Assembly: GCF_029852145.1 (NCBI RefSeq)
Contig: NC_079978.1
Location: 4,774,001 to 4,838,000, forward strand
Source: Microplitis mediator
Taxonomy: Eukaryota > Arthropoda > Insecta > Hymenoptera > Braconidae
Length of the DNA stretch: 64,000 nucleotides
Direction of reading: 5' to 3'
Position 1 is the stretch's first letter, and every line of letters begins with the position of its first letter. Under the pieces are notes generated by a model. That model was not told where the DNA came from and made no database searches. It saw only the letters and a program-made list of their open reading frames with translations. Shown here one piece after another: positions 1 to 12,500 of the stretch. A program made the position numbers and the translations under genes.

Positions 1-223
1 TGTTTTCACAAAACAATTAAGTAATAGTTGACACACTTGCATTTATCAATTTAAACTTGAGGAATACTATATATGACTGATAAAAAAAATATTACGAACT
101 AACAAATGTATAATTTGTGTACTGCAGTAATTATCGCTACGTTATTTTATCTAATGTATTTATTACCTCAAATATTGATCGCGAGTATATTGTTATCATA
201 ATTAATTTTATATGAAATTACAG

Positions 224-772
224 AGTGCAGGCGGCAATACCCGCTTCGGAAACATTTCCCTACTATGACAAGTGCAATCGCAAGGATTTAAACTTTGATG
301 AACTGGTCAAATATAATACAGACATAAACTCGGCGGCATGGCAAACAAATAAAACAGTTAAATGTGAGAAATGGGAGTATAATTTGACTCAAGTTCCTTA
401 CTTGTCAATAAGTAGCGAGGTGCGATAAATTATTTATGCTATTATTATTATTAGTTATAATATAAGGCGACCGAATTGACTGTTTCGTGACCCTTGTCGA
501 TTAGCTAGATTGGGTATGCGATCAAGAATACCTCATATCGAGTACACAAGCCATTTTTTTCTGCGGCTCGATACTTGGATCCTTTATATTTGGATGGGTC
601 GCTGATCATAAAGGTCGTGTACCAGCATTGGTGATCAGCTGTTTAGTATCTGGGGTTGGTACTGTTGCTACTGCTTGGTCTAATAATTTTTGGACATTTG
701 CATTGTGTCGTTTTATTACTGGGTTAGCATTTGATAATTGTATTAATATACCTCTTATTGTTGGTAAGTTTA

Positions 773-807
<35 letters not shown>

Positions 808-1430
808 GACGCTGAAAAAAAATGCTAACTATCACCATCTTGTAATAGGGAATGATTACCATCCGTATGTGAACATCATTATTATGCTTTTATGTTGACT
901 ATTACTATCGGAGATGGTAAGCATTCTTATCTAGATGGTAACCATTTTTATTTGTGCACTGAGAAAATTAAATAATAAGAATTACTATCTAGCTATGGTC
1001 AAATTTTTTACCACCAATCTGATAGTAGTGAATACTATCTAGATAATTGTATACATCATTTAGACTGTAACAATTATTATAAATATGGTGAATGTTACAA
1101 TCTAGATGATTTATACAATCATCTAGATAGTATTCACTAATATCAGATTGGTGGTAAAAAATTTTATCATAACTAGATAGTAATTCCTATTATTTATTTT
1201 TAATTTTCTCAGTGTGATGATAATCATTACTATCTTAGAAGGCAAAATTAAAAAATTTTTTAGACATAAGAAATATTACTATCTAGATGGTAACTATTAC
1301 TATCAGCAATAATAATTATTACTATATAAGAAACAAATAGTTAACATAAAAGCATGATAATGATTATCACATACAGATGGTAATCATTCCCTCTTACAAG
1401 ATGTTGATAGTTAGATTTTTTTTTCAGCGT

Positions 1431-1465
<35 letters not shown>

Positions 1466-1800
1466 ACACTGTAAAAAATTTGCCGAATGAACGAGGACTA
1501 AATTCGGAGTAAATGCGGAATGAATGCAAAGTGGATGACTGTGTATTTTATTTAATCCCTTTGGAGTGAAATTTACTTCTAAAAGGAGTTTATTTTAATA
1601 TTAAAACTTCTAATCGGAGTAAATTTGGACTTAAATAAAATTCAGATCACTCCGAAATCATTCAGCTGAAAAAACAAACATCTTATTTACTCCCTTAGCG
1701 GAGTAGTTTTTTCTGATACTCCGGAACTCCGGGTGATGGAGTGAGTCGGATTTAAATGAAATCTGTCATCACTCAGAATTCACTCCTGATTTATAACAGT

Positions 1801-1832
<32 letters not shown>

Positions 1833-4800
1833 TATATGTGTATATATCACATTAAGGGAGGAAAGGGTACAAAGGGATAGTCTGGCAAATTTTTAATTTT
1901 TTAATATTTCCGAAATATGTACAAAAGTTACATATAAGAAAAAATTTTAAACTTATTTTTAAAACACGATTTATCGATCGTAATTATTTCATAACTTTTA
2001 AACAATACATATTATATAAAAGAATGTAAATATATATAATCAATTTAAAAATCTTGGCAATAATTTATTAACTTCAATCGATAGATTTATTTTAATAAAC
2101 TTTTCATCGCATCCAGTGGAATTTTTTAAAACTATAAATCATGTTTCCATCTGAAAAAATATATATTTAGAAAAAAGAGTATATGTCACATCCAATATTA
2201 AATGTCATCAATATGCATGGCCAAATTTATTCGGTTTTGCTAGGATCTATTTATATTTAGGTCGACCGTTTTTTTTCTTTTTTCATAATAAACACTCATA
2301 AAATTTAGTAATTTTTTTTTCTTAATGTCACGATATTTTTCTATGATAATTAACTCACTTTTATTGGTATTCCAAATATCTGTCTTAATCAATTATACAT
2401 TTTACATAAATTTTCTATAGAAAAACTTTGTTTTAATTACAAGATAAGTGATTACAATAAATTATTTGCAGTTGTTGAATACATGGCAATAAATAGACGG
2501 ACAATAGTATTTAATATCGCGTTCGGAATTTATTTTGCACTCGGGAGTACTGCGCTGCCATGGGTCGCGTATTATGTCGCTGACTGGAGACACTTTGCGT
2601 ATATCGTTTCTATACCACTAATTATTGGATTATTCACCCCGTGGATTTTACCAGAAAGTGCACGGTAATTAATTTCTTTTCATAACAAAAAAAAAAAACA
2701 AAAATTTCCTTATAATTAATTAATTAATTTTTATATTTATCCAGATGGTATGCATCCACTGAGCAGTGGGACAAAGTAGTAGAGAATTTAAAAAATGTTG
2801 CCCGGGTGAATGACAAGAATCCAGATCCCAGGATTTATGAGACCTTCGTTGTAAGTTTTTATCATAAACAATACTACATATATATTAATTAAATACTTGT
2901 CATGTGATATTTAAATGAATTTCATCGTCAATATTAAATTTCTATATTATTATTATTATTATTATTATTTAATATTTATATTATTGAAGAGAAATGCTGG
3001 TGATATTAATAACCACGTTGAGTCTGCGACATTATTCGACCTATTTAAAACACCACGACTGGCTAGGACTACAATCCTCTTAATTACTTTTTGGTAATTA
3101 ATAATTTTTTTTTCTACTATAATTATTTTTAAATTTATAATATAAATTATTCATTTATTCACTATCATGATTATATATATTTTATTAATTACTTTTGAAT
3201 ATTTATTACGATTTCAATAATTATCTTGATATGTAATAAATATGAATATTTTATTAAGTATTATTACTGATGGATATTTAAAAATATTATTTCAACAGGA
3301 CGTTAACGATTATTTGCTTTGATGGGCATATCTACTCGTTAAGGCTTTTACGTAGTTCAGTATTTGTTTCATTTACACTGTCGTCAGCAACAGAACTACC
3401 AGCTGGTTTGCTTGTTACACTTATTCTAGATCGATGGGGACGTAGATTTTGTGGATTTCTTACTCTCGGTGCTATTGGAGCTTGCAGCTTTTCTGAACTG
3501 TATTTGCCGTCAAGTAAATATTACAATACCTCAATATTTGCATATTGAAAGTCCAATATTTTTTTTTGTCACGACAGCAACAATCGGAAAAGATCGAAAG
3601 AAAAAAATGATACCATCCCGAGTCAAAAAACAAATTCGGATTCAAGTCTCAAAGTTCTCAATGAGGTTTTTGAGGATCAATTTAGAATTTTAAGATTGAC
3701 AACAGTACAGAAAGTTATCCTAGTTTAGTCCTCAGAGTAGTAGTTACGTCCTATTTTGCCACTTTGAGCACTAAACTGGAATAACATAATCCGGATCAAA
3801 GCCTCAAAATATACTCAAAACATATAGGAATAATTTTATCTGCATTTGAACTTCAAAAGTCTTATTCGACGTATTCTCTCCCCTCCCTTTTCTATCTAAA
3901 ATTTTTCAAATTCCGAAGTAAAACTTTTCATTCGTTGGAGATTTTGAGGTCTTAGTTATAATTTAAAATCGATGAATTATTCGCATTTAGACCTCATAGT
4001 TCTCATTGAGGATTTTGAGTACTAAAGTAGAGTTACTTTCTGAGCGGCAAATAAAACATCAAAAGAATTGAGGCTTCTGAGGACTAAAATAGAATTTGTT
4101 CTTTGACGGGATGTTCGATCAATAAACTTTAATTATTCGGGAATTTAAGATCTCTGTAAAAAAATAAAATTTTTTTTAGTTATCTACAAACTAATTTATG
4201 AAAGAAAAATAAGTATAAGTATTTATATAAGACATTTGTTGAACGCGATAATTTTTCAGAGTAACTAAAGTTTATTTTGTATCATTTTTTCTCGTTCTTT
4301 TATATTACTTTTACTCGAACGGTAGAAAGTGTAATTTATTTGTATAAATACTCGTTTACCTTTTCCAGCTGAAGCTAAACTGAGTTCATCAGTGGTGGCA
4401 CGATTTTCTGCAAACATGGCTGCAAATATTGGTCTTCAATACGCTACAGAATTACTTCCAACACCTGTAAGAGCTCAAGGCGTTGCATTAGTGCATCTGT
4501 TTGGTATTCTCGCTCACGCTGTAGCTCCTTATATAACCGATCTCGTAAGATTCATTTTTCTCATTTAATTTTCATTTTCTTTTTATTGAAAAAACAGACA
4601 AACAAAAAGTAATAAAAAGACACCCTACATTTTTATAAAATAAATATCTGCAAAAAGACTACAAGGAAATTGAATTAAAAAATTTGTTGCGGTAAAAAAA
4701 AATAGTATTTCCATTTAGTAGTTCGGCTTCACTGCCGGCTCTAAAAATTTTTTTTTATCACCATTTTTTTTTTCTTTTTTTTTTCAAATAATGATAATCC

Positions 4801-5818
4801 ATCAGTATTAATAACGATATTTCCAATCATTATTAAGGATGCTGTCTAAAAAGATTTTTGGCAATCATCACGATTTTTTACCACTGAAATATTAATCTCT
4901 ATTGATTAATCATTTTAATAATTTTTTTTGGTAAAAAATGAACAAATACTAGTTGATTATTCATCAAAAGAAAAAATTACAAGTCACAAAAAAAACGTTT
5001 ATATCCAAAAATAGATTCAGTTCCTTTTATAGAGAAGAGTGGGGCAAAATGGGCTGACATGTATACCCACTGTAAAAAGAGCGGTGTTAAAAATGGACTC
5101 AATTTAACTCCGTGCGGTGTTAAAATGAAGTAACACCGGTCTAGGCGGTGTTAAATCGGTGTGAAAAAAAATTTCACGTATAGAAATCAGAAAAAAAAAT
5201 GTATTACATATAAAAAATTATAAAAATTGAATGAATATTATCTGGAGGAAATTCTAATTTTGCTATGTACTTATTTATGTTATACGTAATTTATTTAAAA
5301 ATTACACAATTTTACGTCCGCCATTTCAATCACCAATAATTAAATTAATTAATTAAAACACCGTTTAACTATAGAGATCGAGTAATTAAAAATATTCACA
5401 AAGTAAAATATTTTCAACACCGAAAAATATTTTAACACCGATAAAGAACATTTACACCGACGGCGGTGTTATTTTAAAACCGCTATCGGTATTGAAATTT
5501 AGCCCAAAATTTTAACACCTACACCGCCTGGACTTACCCCGTATATACGAGCCAGAAAAAATAGTAAATACATATTTTTGATATTTCTAGGCATCAATTT
5601 GGACTGGTTTACCAATGATGGTCGTTGGTATACTAGCATTAACAACATCATTATTAGTATTATTTCTGCCAGAAACAGCTGGGCGTGAACTACCTCAAAC
5701 ATTACAACAGGGCGAGGAATTCAGTAAAGGTGATCATTTTTGGTCATTTCCCTGTTGCAATAAAATCGATGTCGAGCGGCATAGAAATGACAATAATAAT
5801 TGTACTATAGAACGATAA
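224..5818 (+). CDS. SLC22-family organic cation / carcinine transporter-like, copy A (5' partial)
   Basis: A major facilitator carrier that should sit in the plasma membrane and move small organic cations or zwitterions. I read exons 224-419, 505-763, 2472-2664, 2745-2850, 2990-3093, 3299-3513, 4369-4544 and 5591-5818 (TAA). Every intron is GT/AG and the phases join into 491 residues. The first exon (N-terminus, membrane segment 1) lies before base 1. Family marks are a Cys-bearing extracellular loop, the loop 2-3 motif GWVADHKGR, PESARWY after segment 6, LDRWGRR in loop 8-9, and LPETAGRELPQT at the end. A possible poly(A) signal AATAAA lies at 6056-6061. The closest relative in view is copy B, which converges on it; exons 3299-3513 and 4369-4544 have exactly the lengths of their partners (215 and 176 bp). 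Four MITE-like elements sit in its introns. The SLC22 family is secure; carcinine transporter as the specific role is inference. Confidence 0.94.
809..1431. mobile_element. MITE family 1 (ACGCTGAAAAAAAA ends), about 620 bp
   Basis: A long imperfect palindrome. The left arm begins ACGCTGAAAAAAAATGCTAA and the right arm ends as its reverse complement; arms of about 90 bp share blocks such as GGGAATGATTACCATC and ATGCTTTTATGTT. The interior is built of repeated 'gatggtaac/attactatc' blocks. There is no coding capacity. It sits in intron 2 of SLC22 copy A between TTA tracts. A second, heavily invaded copy is at 30289-32347. Confidence 0.8.
1467..1801. mobile_element. MITE family 2 (CACTGTAAAAAATTTGC ends)
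   Basis: Ends are CACTGTAAAAAATTTGCCG at left and the reverse complement of CACTGTTATAAATCAGGAGT at right. The body is rich in 'cggagt'/'actccg' in both orientations with 'atttaaat' linkers. Relatives lie at 28496-28782, 41557-41812, 55893-56945 and 60917-61268. Non-coding. Confidence 0.75.
3617..4110. mobile_element. MITE family 3 (CCCGAGTCAAAAAAC ends), copy 1
   Basis: A 494-bp element in the intron between exons 6 and 7 of SLC22 copy A. It starts CCCGAGTCAAAAAACAAATT and ends with the inverted partner, slightly eroded (TTCTTTGACGGG). It matches the element at 12918-13411 along its full length with scattered substitutions. No reading frame survives. Confidence 0.85.
5060..5540. mobile_element. 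Inverted-repeat element with CGGTGTTAAAA motifs
   Basis: The last intron of SLC22 copy A carries repeated GCGGTGTTAAAA at the left and TTTTAACACC...ACACCGCC at the right, around an AT-rich centre. It looks like a degraded palindromic MITE; boundaries are approximate. Just before it, at 5038-5054, is a one-sided match (GTGGGGCAAAATGGGC) to the end of the element at 35049. Confidence 0.5.
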
Positions 5819-6055
5819 TCATTTATTATAATATAATCATTATTACTATTTATCAACATATTTTTATAGTGAATCGAATCTTCCAAAGATTATTGTTATC
5901 AATTATACTACACATTTTATTCATTAATTACTCAATAACCATTAAATTACTTCACTACTTGAAAAAAATTTCATAAACAGAGAATTACTCTATCGATTTA
6001 TTAATTACTTAACAATAATTACAGCGTTACGTTCAATTAAAATATAACGATATAC

Positions 6056-6120
6056 AATAAAGTGTACTTTAAATTCTTAGAGTACTGTACAGTGATACGT
6101 TTTAATATTTTTATTTTATT
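6056..6120. terminator. Candidate converging poly(A) signals of SLC22 copies A and B
   Basis: AATAAA occurs on + at 6056-6061, 238 bp after the copy A stop, and on - at 6120-6115, about 400 bp after the copy B stop. If both are used, the 3' ends of the two convergent genes nearly touch or overlap by a few tens of bases. Hexamers are common in such AT-rich DNA, so this is tentative. Confidence 0.35.
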
Positions 6121-6520
6121 TATACACAGTTTTTAAATCAATTCGAGTTTTATACATCAAGTAATTGCTCTTAGCGGCCTATTTTAATAAAAAACTATCG
6201 ACTGTTAATTAATAATAATAATAATAATACTTAAATTAAAATAATATTGACACTCTTTTGGCACAAATAAGTACGCGAATAATTTCAAGTGAAAAAAGTA
6301 TTTGATTGTTATTTTTTAATCTATTACTAATTAAATTATAGTTCATTAGTACACTAATGATTAATTAAAGAACATAAACAATAAAAAAAGTAACCAAAAA
6401 GTATCAGCTAAATTAACGAAATAAATTTTCTGTGCCGAAAAAAAATGTTTGCATTAATTAAATATTTTTTTTTACAAGTGTTTTTAAATAATATTTTTAA
6501 TTACTAATTAATTACAATTG

Positions 6521-9500
6521 TTATAATCTAGTGGAGTCTATTTTTGTAAGACTTCCTGGATTATAACCGGCGTTGACAGCTCCCACCTTTCTTCGGTATT
6601 TTTTCTTCTTTTCATGAGATCTGAAATTAATAAAAAATAAAATAAGTAATTATACATATTTATATATTTTGTATAGTAAGAAAAAAATATACATATATGT
6701 ACTTACGTTGATAAACAAGGAACCCACCAGCAACTTTGTTCCTTACCAAAGTCATTACCTTCTTGAAGCGTTTCCGGTAATTCTTGATCTAATGTCTCTG
6801 GCAAGGTTAATGTAAGAAACGCGTCTATTATTGCTATCAATCCCAGACAAATTAATGGCAGTTCCTTTTTAACATCAGCCTGAAATTTATTCAAAGTAAA
6901 CCGAATTATTATTAATAGAAGATGAGTTGGTTTTATAAAATCTAATGCACTGAGAGAAAATTGCGTGGTTGTGGTAACTAGAAAGGGATGGCTTTGAAAA
7001 AATAGTAATCTTAACTAATATTTCTAGTTTTTTGAACTACACGGAAAAAAAATTCTAATTAAATTTACGATAATAATATCGTAATTTGTCCTATTGATTA
7101 TTGTAGTGGTGGACTAGACTTTCAAAATATAGACTTTCAAAATCTAGACTTTCAAAATCCTAAAAGTCTTTGCTAAAATTACGATGTTAAATAGTAAAAA
7201 ATATAACCCACATAGTAAATTTTGAAATAAGATATTTTAAAATTGACGCTAATAAAAGTCTAGTCCACGATTACGATATTAACATCTTAAATTTTGCTAG
7301 AATTTTCTTTCCGTGTATATCATAGTGCCCGAAACTATTTGAAAGTAGTTGTTTTAACTAAGCATTTGTTTTGTTGAGGTAACTATTTCGCGTGCTAAAA
7401 GGGCGTATAAAAAAAATTTTTTTTTTCCATTCTTTTTAGAGTCGCTCGAAACGTAAAAATTTGCAGAAAAAAAAATTTTGACGTACTAACGCCAAAAGGG
7501 CGTATCTTAAGATATACACCCTTTTGGCTTTGGAAATTTTTTTCTTCATTTATAGGCTTAGAACATGGTTACAAAACGATTGGCACCCAAAAAAGAAATT
7601 TTACGCCCTTTTGGTTCTTCAAAGCCAAAAGGGCGTAAAATTTTTATGCGCCCTTTTGGCATTTGGCACACGATTTAATATTAGTTCTCAGAACTTATAC
7701 TTCAGCAGAATCAAAAATTTTTCAGCAATCATACGATTATAATTTCATTAATTTAGCATCATTTAAGTCGACGAATATAATTAAGGATTTTTCTTAATTA
7801 TTTTTTTGTAGTTAGAATACCATTTTTTGCTTAGTTACGTTCGCTATTGTCATTGTTCATTGAACTATAACACAGTTAAAACAACTATGATATTATCGTA
7901 CATTTTACAACTAAATATTAGTTATCTGAACTGAGGGTAATAGTGGAATCTTCATTGAACTATGTTTCTCATAATTCAGAAAACCAGTTTTTCTCTCAGT
8001 GTGGACGTTTATTATGAAAGATTTACCAAGTAAATGACATAGGGTCCAATTATGTGAGCAAAGTAACCAATTATATGAATAAGAGAAACTCCCTGAGCTC
8101 TGACGACAGTCGGCAGCATTTCGGCGGCATACTGGAAGCCTATATTAGCAGCAACATTGACACCCAGACGAGCTAGAATCGCCATGGCGACGGTAATGGA
8201 ACCTGAATCAAGTATAAATTTATCGATTTAGACATTTTACGTGTACCTATGCTGAGTACATGAGCTTCAACAGCTTCCCAGTATCCCTGGTATAGTGGTA
8301 GCTGGCGAGCTTGTGTAGTAGCTGTAGTATTACAGTATTACAGGACTACAATATATAGCAACAGTTAGAGGGTAGTGCGGGAGTTAGCGATATAATCAGT
8401 GGCATAACACTACTAGTTATAGTTTAAGTATGTCATCGAATTTGTACCCTCGGGCGTTGCTAGCGCGATGAACGAGAATATTCCGCAAATGAGCATTGAT
8501 GCAAAACCCATCCATCTACGTCCCCATTTGTCCAGGAATAATGCTAGTAATATTGCAGCGGGTAGTTCTGTCAGTGCTGCTAAGGAAAATGATGTAAATA
8601 CATCGGGATGAAGTAATTTCATATTCCAGACGTGTCCATCAAATGTCAAAATTATTAACAACCTAAAAACATACAGTGATTGAGATTTTTATAACTTTAT
8701 ATTAATTTTTCCCGCATAATTTCGTTCGAACAGTGAAAATTTATGGAAACGCCAAATCACTTTTTTTTAATTTATTAAATTTACATAAGGGCTTTTAGAA
8801 CACCCAAAAAGGTAATTTTATTCACGGTATATTTTTTATTTATGGAGCCATTTAAAAAATTCAAATTAATTTTTTTTCAATAATGGCCTTGCCGCTGTCA
8901 GTCGGGGATTTTTTATTTTAATGAATAAAAATTTCATCAATATTAGTCAAATTTTATTTCGTGAAATAATATTACGCTAGACGATTTGTAGTGACATTAA
9001 AAAAAAATGGTGAATTTTTTTTATGTCAAAAAAAAATATGCCGATTATAAAACCAACGTTTTTCTAAAACCATTTGACGATTTCCTTCAAATCTAATAAT
9101 GCAATTTATCAAAAGTAAATTTTTTTTTGTTAATTCGAAAAATTTCTTATCAACATCCTCTCCACTAATTTCAAAAAGTGGTTCGGTTGGCACTCAGAAT
9201 TAGTGAATATTCACTTATTTCACTTATTCATGTTTAGAGAGTCTGATTAGTATTTTATCAAAATTTTCTACTCTGACTTACAAAAAAAATTTCTAAAGAA
9301 ATTTGTTAATTTTTCACTGACACGTGTCTCAAAAATTTTTGAAAAATGAACTTACCAATAAATGACAAGTACAACAGTAATACGAGCTAATCTTGGCTTA
9401 CTGAACAAATCAAGTACAGTATAGTTGTTTAATTTCTTGTCTTTTTCAACCATAGCCCTGCAACTTTTTTCAAATTCATCATAAATCTCTGGCTTGACAG

Positions 9501-12500
9501 TTTTCCCATTGACCTTCTCGAATTTTTTGAGCATCTCAATGGCTTTGTCAACTTTGCCAGCCATCAAATACCATCGAGCGCTTTCAGGTGCAATCCAAGG
9601 CCCGAGGAATGCGGTAATCAATGGTAATGCTGTTACCCAACTGAGCATACGCCAATCGGCTATCCAATAAGCAATCCACGGTAATAAACTCGCAGCAGCA
9701 GCAAAGTATATACCAAATGACATATTTGCCACTAACGTACGATACTTTGGTCCGACATACTCAATAGTTATTATGAAAAGTATATTAAAGCAGTTGTCAA
9801 ATGATGATCCGACGACTAGACGTGCCAACGCAAAAGTCCAAAAATTATCACAAAATGCGGTGGCCACTGACGCGAAGAATCCCACAGCATTACACGATAC
9901 TAATGCCGGTATTCTTCCATAGTGATCAGCAATGTAACCAAATATGAAACCTCCAATTATACTGCCTATGAAAAAAGCGGATTGTGCTGCTGAGGATAAA
10001 TAATTTTTGTCACAAACCCACTCGAGCTAAAATTTATACATAAGATTATTATTATTTTTGATTAATTTAAAAATTATAAATTACTAGTGCAATTAAATTA
10101 CTTCGGCGGCAATCGATGCATATGGTACCGCAGTATAATTGAAACTCCACCCATGCTGACATGGTTTAGTAGGCCATGAAGGATCAGCTTCTCTTATACC
10201 AGCATTTAATATTTCCGTAAAATTTACAGCGTACATATGACATCTCGAAAAATGAGTCGTACCCTCGGATTGAGCTTCAATTACATCGCTCGCCGATGGA
10301 ATTGATAAACTTATTCTATAGAAATATTTTTCATTAATTATTGTACGAAAACAAACTCTTTCATTATTTTATAAGTTTGTATAAAAACTTTTATGAAACT
10401 TCGTTCCAATATCTGTCTAGCCGGTAGAAACAACCCAGTTTCAGATCAATGCAATTTCGCGGGTTGAAAGTCGTTGGTTTCTTCTAGAGGGAAAAGGAAC
10501 GTCTAGTCTTCCACCCGCATAGTTAGTTTCTGACTTAATTTCGGTCATATCAAAGTTCAGAATCGCATTTGTTCATTATAAACTTCTGAATAAGCATACG
10601 TCATTACAACTAACCAAGTTGATTCTTGAATATGTACGTGCGCTATTGGTCTTCAATTGATTTGTTTCAACTAGCTCCAGATATTTAAAGTAAGTTTCTA
10701 TGCAGGCAGTTATGAAAAATGTACTGTGCAGTATGGGATAAAACACGATTTTTAAGGCTTTGTGTAACTGTAATGCAGACTCTGTCTGAAATTGTCTTGT
10801 TTTATCTCTGATTAAAAAAAAAAAAACGAATGAAAATGATTCAAAACAATTCAATTTTAATACTTTATAGATATACATTCATCATTGAGTAAATCGTTGT
10901 GTTTAATCAGGGATTTCTCGCTACAAACTAGGGTAGAAGTACCTTTTACTACCCTACCTTTTAAGCTACTTTAGGGCCAGTTTTGGCAACTTAGAAATTG
11001 TATATAAAATGAATTGTAAACTTTTGTATGAGAATAACAAAGGAAAAACTAGAAACAGAAGTATTCCATTACCCGAAGTTAACAAATCCATAACTTTCAA
11101 AAACTCTTATACTGTTGCGATAAAACACTAATGAACTACCAGTTGCGCTAAAAACGATACATAATAATAATAACAAAACAATTAGGCAAAAGCTAAAGAA
11201 TTGATTGACAACTACTACAACTACTTAGATTATATTTCTTAATTTCTCACTCTTGACTTGTCTTTACTTTTCTTTTCTCAAATGTTTAAATTGAATTACT
11301 TGGATTAAGCTTAATTTTATGTAAAAATTAATTGCCAGGCCTATGTACAGGTGTACGCGCCTCTATAGGTACATAATTATATATCATGTATTTATATGTA
11401 TTATGTTTGTATGTGAATATTGTATATCCTGGTAAATAATAAATAATACGCAATGACACAATTAATTTTTTAAATGTTTTCGAAGTTACTTTTATCACAC
11501 GATTTCGATTGAATTCTTTTTTTGGTACTTTTTTATTAAAAGAAAGTATTAAATGTCCAAAAATGGAACAGTGGCCACAAATGGTAGTTCTACCCTATAC
11601 TTTTCTAAAAATAATTTCACTATCTATGAATACTTTTATGAAAAATGAGTGAAATAATTATTTTTATAAAAGTATTCATTTCTAAAAATTGCGTATATTT
11701 TTCTATCGAACGACTGCGAAGGAAAATATTTTTTGAAAATTTTAATATCTCTTTTTTATTGTTTATAACCGGAAGTGAGTGAAATCATACTTCCGCACAA
11801 TTAACTCTTGTTTATAAATTCTTTTTTTAGTTACAAAAGTACTTTGTAAATAAATATATAGTTTAAAGATTTTCATTATAAAATAAATTAATTTATAAGC
11901 AAAAACTTAATAATGACATTAAATTTGTTGAAACATAATTAAAATAATATTATGAGTATTTATTTTTGTCAATAATAATAAAATTTACAATTCAAATGAA
12001 ACAATTAGCAAGCTTAATGACCATTGTGTCGCTAATAAAAATAATGTATAACACAATCTATTATATTAATTATGTAAACACCTTGACAATAATATATAAA
12101 ATTAGCGATAAAAAAAAATTAATAGCATCAACAAGATTCCGATGTAATAATTAATAAAATAACTCATGACATAAAGTTCAATTAACTTTAATTTATTGCA
12201 TTTTTAAGTCACATTTATTTGACGCAATCATTTGTATTTAATCACTATTCATTCACATTTTATATATTTATTTTAAAGTTAAGCGAGACCTTGGTCTTAT
12301 GAATATTTTAAATGATATATTATTAAGACTCAGGGAGTGACCACAAGGTTAAGTCCCTCGAGCTCTTTCACACTGTGAAATTACCTGAAAGAAATCACGG
12401 TCAGTCGAATAGATCAGTCAATCTTTCGCAGAATCGAGTTATAAAAAATATGAAGAACAGAAGCCGTCGGCACTTTTTTTATTCTCATGTAATATAAATA

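Larger units (their letters stand above)
774..1832. repeat. (TTA)n microsatellite tracts separated by two MITEs
   Basis: TTA repeats occur at about 774-807, 1433-1463 and 1804-1832, exactly bordering the two inverted-repeat elements of copy A intron 2. A fourth TTA tract is at 2947-2970 in another intron. Confidence 0.85.
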
